Below, piece by piece: positions 1 to 5,039 of a DNA stretch of 5,039 bases (the first letter of the stretch is position 1; each line of letters begins with the position of its first letter). The notes under the pieces are model-generated. The model was not told the origin of the DNA, did no database searches, and saw only the letters and a program-made list of their open reading frames with translations. The translations under genes and the position numbers were made by a program. This DNA comes from Flavobacteriaceae bacterium. GTDB lineage: Bacteria; Bacteroidota; Bacteroidia; Flavobacteriales; Flavobacteriaceae. Where the stretch lies: the NCBI GenBank assembly GCA_013003145.1, contig JABDLH010000050.1:1-5039 (forward strand), in the 5' to 3' direction.

Positions 1-1
1 G

Positions 2-355
2 GCCTGGAACATCTACAGCTTTGCCGTCCCTATCGTTCAGCAATTCTTCGGGATATCCCCGGGTGCACACAAAAAAATAGTAGGAATAAATCCACAAATG
101 CCCAGTAGCTGGAATGATGCTGCCCTGGAAAATGTGATGGTAGGTGACAATATGATCTCGATCTACTTTAAAAGAGAAGGAAAGCAAGAAACTCTTACCG
201 TGACTCAATCCGCCACAGACTGGACCCTGGAACTGGGAGCAGAGTACAATCCCGGAGTGGAGTACGAATTCTTAGAAGGGAATGTCTCGCAGGGAGAAGA
301 TGGTGTTTTAAGAAGTTCAGATCAAAAAGTGGTGCTGAGGAAGCATTTTCCCTGA
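2..355 (+). CDS. C-terminal end of a probable six-hairpin glycosidase (glycogen-debranching-like), partial
   Basis: The reading frame is open from the left edge, so the 117 residues seen are only the C-terminus; the first in-frame ATG at 98 is internal and not a real start. The fragment begins with a helix-like stretch (AWNIYSFAVPIVQQFFGI), continues into a segment with Pro-rich turns (NPQMPSSW), and ends in alternating short strands. This layout, the last helix of an (alpha/alpha)6 barrel followed by a small beta-sandwich, is typical of glycogen-debranching-type and GH78-like glycosidases, where that tail packs against the catalytic barrel. The catalytic acids would lie upstream and cannot be seen, so substrate and activity are not determined. 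The gene ends in TGA six bases before recX, which suggests co-transcription. Family assignment rests on resemblance of a short tail and is moderate; the existence of the gene end is nearly certain. Confidence 0.55.
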   Translation, partial: AWNIYSFAVPIVQQFFGISPGAHKKIVGINPQMPSSWNDAALENVMVGDNMISIYFKREGKQETLTVTQSATDWTLELGAEYNPGVEYEFLEGNVSQGEDGVLRSSDQKVVLRKHFP

Positions 356-361
356 GCCAGG

Positions 362-853
362 ATGTCTATCTTGCAGCCTATGAATTACGGCAGAAAATCC
401 TATACCCTTGATGAAGCCAGGAGCAAGATAGAAAGCTATTGCGCCTACCAGGAGCGCTGCCACAAGGAAGTGCGTGAGAAGCTCCGGAAAATGAATATGA
501 TCCCGGAAGCCATCGACCAGATCATCGGTCACCTGATCAATGAGAATTACCTCAACGAGGAACGCTTTGCAAAGGCCTTTGCCAGGGGAAAATTTCACCA
601 GAAATCCTGGGGAAGGGTCCGTATCCGTATGGAATTAAAACAAAGGGAAATCTCCGAATATATTATCCGTGAAGCCTTGAAAGAAACCGAGGAGGGGTAT
701 GAAGAAAGGCTGCATGCCCTGGCGCTGAAAAGACTGGAACAGATCAGGGAAAGAAACCCGCTGAAGCGTAAGAAGAAGCTTGCCGACTACCTGTTATACC
801 GGGGGTGGGAAACTCAGCTGGTCTACGAAAAGTTACAGGAATTGATCGATTAG
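362..853 (+). CDS. recX: RecX, regulatory protein of RecA
   Basis: This 163-residue protein matches RecX in length (usually about 150-170) and in build: nearly all helix, in tandem three-helix repeats at roughly residues 15-55, 57-105 and 110-160. The hallmark is in the middle repeat, YLNEERFAKAF (63-73) followed by a Gly-Arg-x-Arg-Ile-x-x-Glu-Leu segment (84-92), with many basic residues. RecX family members bind RecA filaments in the cytoplasm and usually limit RecA activity in recombination and the SOS response. The start at 362 gives N-terminal MSILQP; an ATG at 380 (Met7) is a fair alternative, since neither has a convincing ribosome binding site and the conserved part starts near residue 14. 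It sits six bases after the glycosidase gene and not beside recA, so it is probably read from an upstream promoter. Its TAG stop overlaps the stop of the convergent oxygenase gene. Confidence 0.93.
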   Translation: MSILQPMNYGRKSYTLDEARSKIESYCAYQERCHKEVREKLRKMNMIPEAIDQIIGHLINENYLNEERFAKAFARGKFHQKSWGRVRIRMELKQREISEYIIREALKETEEGYEERLHALALKRLEQIRERNPLKRKKKLADYLLYRGWETQLVYEKLQELID

Positions 854-1734
854 TGCAGCTGGCCGTTTTCCTCTACAAGCTGCAGGTGCTCATGTGTTCT
901 CCGGATGGCCTCTTCGTTCTTCCACCGGATCCATTCTTCCCCTTTCAGTTTCCGCATCATGGCGTCATAGTAACGCATCCACACCACGTTATATAGTGCT
1001 TTCCCCATATTCCTCGGCCGCAGTGGCAGTGCCCTCAGGCTCATCGAAAAGCCTGGATCCAGGTAGCGCATGTAATGCCAATATCCTTCGGGCATATAAA
1101 GCACATCACCGTGTTGCAGTGTGGTTCGGTGCCCATTGGCATGTTTAAGGGCCGGCCAGTGATCCAGGTCCGGGTCAGAAAAATCTATACTCTCATGGGT
1201 GATCAGGGAGTGAGGCACTTTATAGAGATAAGGCGTCTCGGCCTGGGAGAAAAGAATACACTCTTTCTTTCCTTCAAAGTGAACATGGAAGATATTTCCC
1301 AGGTCTATATCATAATGCATAAAGGTATAAGCATCCTGCCCGCCGAAGAATAACATGGGTAGTCCTTTCAGGAATGGAAGGCCCAGGTCCGGGTAGCTGA
1401 AGTCCTGCTGTAGTTCGGGAACTTCCTTCAATAAATTCCATAAGAATATCCTGTAATGGGTTGGGCCTTTCTTAAGCAGGTCTATGTACTGGTCCATCCG
1501 CATCCTGGCATGCGCCTGGTTAAAACCATCCTTATGGCTCACCGGACGGTTATCATAGAGAGGAACCTCCTTCTCCCCTGCTATCTTGCGGATGTAATCC
1601 AGGTTCCATTTGCGATACGCCGGCCAGTCCGATACCAAGCCCTGCAGCACCACTGGCTTTTGTGGCCTGTAATAGTCCTTGATAAACACCTCCTTGGTAA
1701 TAGAGGCTACTTTGGGTATCTCTTGTAGGTTCAA
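850..1734 (-). CDS. JmjC/cupin_8-type Fe(II)/2-oxoglutarate-dependent oxygenase
   Basis: This 294-residue cytoplasmic protein belongs to the cupin_8/JmjC-like group related to FIH and JMJD5. The Fe(II)-binding triad is visible as H140-x-D142 in FMHYDIDLGN and H220 in MPEGYWHYMR. The segment FEGKKECILF (153-162) fits the JmjC GxKxWxLF pattern, so K157 is the likely 2-oxoglutarate anchor. The N-terminal KPVVLQGLVSDWPAYRKW (26-43) is also typical of the family. The C-terminal 50 residues are helical, charged and rich in Trp and Tyr, possibly a dimerisation element as in FIH. Such enzymes hydroxylate protein or RNA-associated targets; the substrate here is unknown. No ATG fits the N-terminus: the frame closes upstream at a TGA (1756-1758) and TTG at 1732-1734 is the only plausible conventional start, so the start is uncertain. 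It lies 71 bases downstream of bioB on the same strand and has a promoter-like box of its own, so a role in biotin metabolism is not implied. Confidence 0.85.
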   Translation of the reverse strand: MNLQEIPKVASITKEVFIKDYYRPQKPVVLQGLVSDWPAYRKWNLDYIRKIAGEKEVPLYDNRPVSHKDGFNQAHARMRMDQYIDLLKKGPTHYRIFLWNLLKEVPELQQDFSYPDLGLPFLKGLPMLFFGGQDAYTFMHYDIDLGNIFHVHFEGKKECILFSQAETPYLYKVPHSLITHESIDFSDPDLDHWPALKHANGHRTTLQHGDVLYMPEGYWHYMRYLDPGFSMSLRALPLRPRNMGKALYNVVWMRYYDAMMRKLKGEEWIRWKNEEAIRRTHEHLQLVEENGQLH

Positions 1735-1758
1735 ACGGAAATCTGCTTCTTTAGCTCA

Positions 1759-1766
1759 CAAAGTTA
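1759..1766 (-). promoter_or_regulatory. Possible -7 promoter box for the oxygenase gene
   Basis: The minus strand reads TAACTTTG here, an exact fit to the Bacteroidota -7 consensus TAnnTTTG. The last G lies 24 bases before the proposed TTG start, which would give a short leader. The -33 element is poor: GGTTC about 17 bases upstream is the nearest thing to TTG. The box could be a chance match in an AT-rich gap, but its position between bioB and the oxygenase gene suits a separate promoter. Confidence 0.4.
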
Positions 1767-1805
1767 AAAAAGCTGGAGAAGCTGAACCGGTAAATTAACG
1801 ATAAC

Positions 1806-2897
1806 TTAAGAACGCTTAGCCTTAGCCTTGGCTTCCTCGTTCCGTTCTATCTTGTGCCCGGGACGTGTCCATTTTGGTTTCTCTCCCAAGGGTTGTAGTA
1901 CCGATTCCTGCTGTTCAACGGTCTTAGGTTGCGGTGCTTTTACAAAAGCCTGCTGTGGTTTCAGCCCCAGCAGTTTGAACATTTCCATATCCTCACTCAC
2001 ATCCGGGTTAGGCGTAGTCAGTAATTTATCCCCTGCAAAAATAGAATTGGCACCGGCCAGGAAACAAAGCGCCTGCCCTTCACGACTCATAGAAGTTCTC
2101 CCAGCAGAAAGCCTTACCTGGGTCTTTGGCATCACGATCCTGGTGGTAGCCACCATGCGGATCATATCCCAGATCGGTACTGGCTCCATATCTTCCATGG
2201 GGGTACCTTCAACAGCTACCAGGGCATTGATCGGCACAGATTCGGGCTGAGGGTTCAGGGTAGCTAAAGCGACCAGCATTCCTGCCCTGTCTTCCAGCTT
2301 TTCGCCCATCCCGATAATTCCACCGCTACATACGGTTACATTGCTCTTCCTGACGTTATCTATGGTCTTCAGGCGATCTTCGAAAGCCCTTGTAGAAATA
2401 ATATCTTTATAATAATCCTCAGAAGTATCCAGGTTGTGGTTATAGGCATATAAACCTGCTTCAGCCAGGCGTTGTGCCTGGTTTTCGGTTAACATCCCCA
2501 GGGTACAGCAAACCTCCATATCCAGTTTATTGATAGTACGAACCATCTCCAGCACCTGGTCAAACTCCGGTCCGTCCTTCACATTCCTCCAGGCAGCACC
2601 CATACACACCCGGGAACTTCCCGAAGCTTTCGCCCTTAAGGCCTGTGCTTTTACATGGGGAACCGTCATCAGGTCATTGCCTTCAATATCGGTATGGTAA
2701 CGTGCAGCTTGCGGGCAGTAGCCACAATCTTCCGGGCATCCCCCGGTTTTGATAGAGAGCAGGGTAGAGACCTGTACCGTATTAGGGTCGTGAAATTCGC
2801 GATGAACATTGGCTGCGCGAAACAGCAGATCCATCAGTGGTTGGTTGTAAATCTCAAGTATCTCCTCTTTGGTCCAATTGTGTCTTTCCGCACTCAT
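1806..2897 (-). CDS. bioB: Biotin synthase (radical SAM)
   Basis: BioB inserts sulfur into dethiobiotin to form biotin, the last step of the pathway, using S-adenosylmethionine and two iron-sulfur clusters in the cytoplasm. The radical-SAM motif CPEDCGYC gives the [4Fe-4S] ligands C54, C58 and C61. The ligands of the sulfur-donating [2Fe-2S] cluster can be matched to E. coli BioB as C98, C130 (in EVCCTLG), C190 (in [11 protein letters not shown]) and R262 (in VRLSAGR), so the enzyme looks fully active. The YNHNLDTS motif (152-159) is also conserved. At 363 residues it is a little longer than E. coli BioB (346); the excess is a polar, basic tail after about residue 320 ending in [10 protein letters not shown]. 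The ATG start gives MSAERHNW and sits 18 bases after a strong promoter box. The gene lies downstream of the bioA-synthase pair on the same strand. Confidence 0.98.
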   Translation of the reverse strand: MSAERHNWTKEEILEIYNQPLMDLLFRAANVHREFHDPNTVQVSTLLSIKTGGCPEDCGYCPQAARYHTDIEGNDLMTVPHVKAQALRAKASGSSRVCMGAAWRNVKDGPEFDQVLEMVRTINKLDMEVCCTLGMLTENQAQRLAEAGLYAYNHNLDTSEDYYKDIISTRAFEDRLKTIDNVRKSNVTVCSGGIIGMGEKLEDRAGMLVALATLNPQPESVPINALVAVEGTPMEDMEPVPIWDMIRMVATTRIVMPKTQVRLSAGRTSMSREGQALCFLAGANSIFAGDKLLTTPNPDVSEDMEMFKLLGLKPQQAFVKAPQPKTVEQQESVLQPLGEKPKWTRPGHKIERNEEAKAKAKRS

Positions 2898-2914
2898 ACG
2901 TCTGGTTTATCTGC

Positions 2915-2946
2915 CAAAAATAGCCTATAATGATCACATTTTCCAA
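2915..2946 (-). promoter_or_regulatory. Bacteroidota-type promoter for bioB
   Basis: On the minus strand the -7 box TATTTTTG (2922 down to 2915) fits TAnnTTTG exactly. A TTG at 2946-2944 (context TTCTTGG) lies 21 bases upstream, inside the spacing known for the Bacteroidota primary sigma factor. The last G is 17 bases from the bioB ATG, so the leader would be only about 10-15 bases, leaving no room for a riboswitch. This suggests bioB can be transcribed separately from the genes upstream of it. Confidence 0.65.
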
Positions 2947-2970
2947 GAATAGGGAACAATTTGCGTGATC
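2932..2970. repeat. Inverted repeat GATCAC...GTGATC at the bioB promoter, possible operator
   Basis: GATCAC at 2932-2937 and its exact reverse complement GTGATC at 2965-2970 are separated by 27 bases. A second, inner pair TTCC/GGAA lies between them. One arm falls between the -33 and -7 boxes of the bioB promoter, the other upstream of the -33 box and directly next to the stop codon of the ketoacyl synthase gene. No T-run follows on the minus strand, so a rho-independent terminator is unlikely. The sequence does not match the BirA operator form I know (TTGTTAACC / GGTTAACAA with a 14-16 base gap). A repressor or looping site is possible but unproven, and a six-base repeat can arise by chance. 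Confidence 0.35.
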
Positions 2971-4143
2971 TCAGGGAGTGCCGGGTCTCTGCAGGAGGAT
3001 ACTCACCGCGTTACCACCAAAGCCGACAGCATTTACCAGGATACGCTCTAATTTAGCCGGGCCTGTCTTTTCTTGAAGGAAGGGTACCGGGATCCAGTGT
3101 TGATGTTGCAACATCAGCACGGCCAGTTCTACACTCAGCATCCCGGAGGCACCAAAAGTGTGCCCCACTTTCCATTTATTGGAAGTAAGTGCAGGCTTAT
3201 ACTCACCAAAAACGGCCGAGATGGCACTGTGCTCTGCCATATCTCCTTTGCGGGTTCCGGGGGCGTGCATAACGACCGCATCTACCTGTGACGGATCTAT
3301 GCCCGAGATAGCCATCTTCATCGATCGCTGAAAGCATTGCGCATCGGTAGAAAGGGATACACTGTGCTGCAGGGGCTCCGTGGCGTAACCAATCCCTGAA
3401 ACCAGAGCGAGGGCATTCTGCTTGCTTCCTTTTTCCAGGCAGGCCATGGCAGCAGCTTCACCCAGGATCATGGTATTCGTTTTTTTATCGAGATCCAATG
3501 CCCTGCAGGGGTAGGGTTCTGCTTCCCCCAAGGTCGAATATATCTTAAGGGCCCTCATTTGCGCCAGGGTAAATGGGGTAAGGGATGCTTCGCTCCCCCC
3601 GACCAGGAAGTTATCGGCCATCCCGGCCTCTAACCAGGCCACACCGTTGAGAAGAGCGTGTAATGCCGTAGAACAGGTAATAGAATGCGATATATCCGGG
3701 CCCTTAGATTGCAGGTCATGTGCTAACCAAGAAGAGATATTCCCCAAGGTGGTAGCCGGGGATGCCTGTGTACTGCTTTGCCCATCCTGGAGGAATTCTT
3801 TATGGTATTTTTCAAAAAGGCTGGTTGCCCCCCGGGATGAACCAACGTTGATCCCAAAATCATTGCCCTTCTTCCAGCCGGCGCGCCCGGTTGCACTTCT
3901 CCCGGCTAGCAGGGCGTACAGTACACTATCATCCAGGGAGCGGTAGAAGGCCGACTCCCCTCGCAATTGGTCCACCGCTTTTCGAGCCTCAGGGGTTAAA
4001 GGTGCCACCCAGGCTTTTTCCTTACCGTAGGTTTCATAGGCCAGCAGGGCTTTGTCCTCCAGGTACCGGGCCCAGATCTCCCCGGGTTCCTGCCCAAGGG
4101 GTGAAACCGATGCTATAGCCGTAATGGATATGGGTTGTTTCAT
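2971..4143 (-). CDS. FabF-like beta-ketoacyl-[ACP] synthase in the biotin operon
   Basis: This 390-residue thiolase-fold protein is of the KAS I/II type, which condenses an acyl thioester with malonyl-ACP in the cytoplasm. The catalytic set is complete: nucleophile C157 in SITCSTALHALL, H293 in MHAPGTRKGD, K323 in SNKWKVGH and H328 in GHTFGASG, plus the C-terminal GFGGN loop (374-378). It is divergent from housekeeping FabF: HAPGTRKGD replaces HGTSTPxGD, and TCSTA replaces TACAT at the active Cys. At 390 residues it is slightly shorter than typical FabF (about 410-415). The ATG overlaps the bioA stop by one base (TGATG), which points to translational coupling. From context it may serve pimeloyl-chain synthesis or another biotin-linked acyl step; this is inference. 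The alternative is a KAS for another lipid or pigment that has simply joined the operon. Class assignment is firm, exact substrate unknown. Confidence 0.88.
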   Translation of the reverse strand: MKQPISITAIASVSPLGQEPGEIWARYLEDKALLAYETYGKEKAWVAPLTPEARKAVDQLRGESAFYRSLDDSVLYALLAGRSATGRAGWKKGNDFGINVGSSRGATSLFEKYHKEFLQDGQSSTQASPATTLGNISSWLAHDLQSKGPDISHSITCSTALHALLNGVAWLEAGMADNFLVGGSEASLTPFTLAQMRALKIYSTLGEAEPYPCRALDLDKKTNTMILGEAAAMACLEKGSKQNALALVSGIGYATEPLQHSVSLSTDAQCFQRSMKMAISGIDPSQVDAVVMHAPGTRKGDMAEHSAISAVFGEYKPALTSNKWKVGHTFGASGMLSVELAVLMLQHQHWIPVPFLQEKTGPAKLERILVNAVGFGGNAVSILLQRPGTP

Positions 4144-5039
4144 CAGAATAAATCCAGGGCAGTTCTTATACTGTCGTAGACAGTAGTTAATTGTTGTTCC
4201 GTGATCACGTAGGGAGCCAGGATATAAATGGTATTTCCCAGGGGCCTGAGGAATACCCCATTGTCCATGAAATGTTTATACAAGCGGTCCCTGAGATTGC
4301 CATAGCGCTCCATGCTGACATCCAGGTCCAGGGCCAGTATCACCCCGCATTGCCGTACATTGGCAACCCTGGAATGGGATCCGATCTCCGAGGCAAAATT
4401 CCGATGACTGTTCACTATGCGATCTATATCGCGCTGAATCTCATCAGACCTCAGCAACTGCAGTGCAGCCCGGGCGGCAGTGCAGGCCAATGGGTTCGCA
4501 GTATAGGTGTGACCATGAAAGAAACCTTTTCCTAATTCGTCACTGTAGAAGGCATCGTAGATCTGCTGTGTACAACTGGTTGCAGCCATGGGCAGGAGTC
4601 CGGCCGTCAGCGCCTTGGAGAGACATATAATATCGGGCTTGGTCTCCATATGGAGAGAGGCAAAGTATTTACCCGTCTTCCCGAAACCGGTCATAACCTC
4701 ATCCGCCACAGTTACGACCCCCTCTTTCTGCAACAAGGCCAAAAGGGGTTGCAGATGCTCCGCTTTATGCATCTTCATGGCCGCAGCACCCTGCACCAGG
4801 GGCTCATATACAAAACAGGCAATATCTTTAGTTTTTAAGCGGTTTTCTAGCCACGCTAATATTTGTTGCAGGTTCTCTGCCGTAGGTATCGGAAGTCGTT
4901 CTACTTTCAGGAAGAAATCTTCGAAAGGACCGTTGTATACCGAAAGGCCGGAAACTGACATGGCACCGAAAGTATCACCGTGGAAACCATCTTCAAAAGC
5001 CAGTAGTACCGGTCTTTTCTCACCCCGGTTAAAATGATA
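4143..5039 (-). CDS. bioA: Adenosylmethionine-8-amino-7-oxononanoate aminotransferase, N-terminus missing
   Basis: BioA transfers an amino group, classically from S-adenosylmethionine, to 8-amino-7-oxononanoate to give 7,8-diaminopelargonate, using PLP in the cytoplasm. The frame is open to the right edge; the ATG at 4961 is internal, since the preceding 26 codons read into the conserved FHGDTFGAMSV. The 298 residues seen are the C-terminal part of a family usually near 430, so about 130 residues are missing. Class III aminotransferase signatures are present: ADEVMTGFGKTG, whose Asp contacts the PLP ring nitrogen, CLSKALTAG with the Schiff-base Lys, the FFHGHTYTANPLAC segment, and RPLGNTIYILAPYVI near the C-terminus, which resembles RPFGKLIYLMPPYII of E. 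coli BioA and carries the substrate-binding Arg. Lysine as amino donor, as in some Bacillus relatives, cannot be ruled out from these residues. The gene is the first of the minus-strand group in view; bioD and bioF may lie beyond the edge. Confidence 0.95.
   Translation of the reverse strand, partial: YHFNRGEKRPVLLAFEDGFHGDTFGAMSVSGLSVYNGPFEDFFLKVERLPIPTAENLQQILAWLENRLKTKDIACFVYEPLVQGAAAMKMHKAEHLQPLLALLQKEGVVTVADEVMTGFGKTGKYFASLHMETKPDIICLSKALTAGLLPMAATSCTQQIYDAFYSDELGKGFFHGHTYTANPLACTAARAALQLLRSDEIQRDIDRIVNSHRNFASEIGSHSRVANVRQCGVILALDLDVSMERYGNLRDRLYKHFMDNGVFLRPLGNTIYILAPYVITEQQLTTVYDSIRTALDLF

Noticed and set aside
98..355. A free-standing 85-residue small protein starting at the ATG at 98
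   Set aside because: The frame is open from base 2 with plausible family sequence before the ATG; it is the tail of a larger gene.
1766..1783. Possible rho-independent terminator after bioB (AGCT, 5-base loop, AGCT, then T-run on the minus strand)
   Set aside because: The stem is only four base pairs and cannot be extended, and the T-run merges into the promoter-like box. Too weak to call.
2898..2970. Biotin riboswitch or BirA operator upstream of bioB
   Set aside because: No biotin riboswitch class is known to me, the leader would be only 10-15 bases, and the repeat does not fit the TTGTTAACC/GGTTAACAA BirA site.
3647..3946. Plus-strand open frames inside the ketoacyl synthase gene, here and at 3073-3291 and 3891-4118
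   Set aside because: They lie antisense to a gene with an intact active site, have low-complexity or Cys/Arg/Pro-rich translations, and show no family resemblance.
4143..4961. A complete 272-residue bioA starting at the ATG at 4961
   Set aside because: The frame stays open to the right edge and the upstream codons encode conserved BioA sequence, so the ATG is internal.
4588..5037. 149-codon plus-strand open frame opposite bioA
   Set aside because: It is antisense to strongly conserved BioA motifs and its translation resembles no known protein; a shadow of the codon usage on the other strand.

Overview
The window looks like chromosomal DNA from a member of the Bacteroidota, most likely a marine-type Flavobacteriaceae with moderate GC. 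Three things suggest this. Promoter motifs of the Bacteroidota sigma type (TAnnTTTG, with an upstream TTG in one case) lie in the two gene-start gaps. Shine-Dalgarno sequences are weak or absent. The proteins have a flavobacterial flavour (RecX, a cupin_8/JmjC-like protein, and BioB with a basic tail). The genus cannot be named from the sequence alone. Coding density is very high, and no gene-free stretch reaches 300 bases.

Left part, plus strand: the window opens inside the C-terminal end of a probable six-hairpin glycosidase / glycogen-debranching-like protein (2-355). Six bases later comes recX (362-853), which encodes a modulator of RecA. recX runs tail-to-tail into the next gene, and the two stop codons overlap within 4 bases.

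Rest of the window, minus strand, reading right to left: bioA (partial, enters from the right edge), a FabF-like ketoacyl synthase gene whose start codon overlaps the bioA stop (TGATG), bioB, and a JmjC/cupin_8 Fe(II)/2-oxoglutarate oxygenase gene. bioA and bioB encode two steps of biotin ring assembly: amination of 8-amino-7-oxononanoate to diaminopelargonate, and sulfur insertion into dethiobiotin. bioF and bioD are not visible and may lie beyond the right edge. The ketoacyl synthase keeps its Cys-His-Lys-His active site and is translationally coupled to bioA, so it is a candidate for a dedicated step in making or handling the pimeloyl chain. That role is inferred from context.

Regulation: bioB is separated from the synthase gene by 73 bases that carry a good Bacteroidota promoter and a 6-bp inverted repeat (GATCAC/GTGATC) flanking its -33 box, a possible operator. 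The oxygenase gene has a 71-base upstream gap with its own -7-like box and apparently starts at TTG. I see no mobile elements, RNA genes, CRISPR arrays or obvious pseudogenes. The least explained items are the synthase in the biotin operon, the inverted repeat at the bioB promoter, and the oxygenase downstream of bioB.
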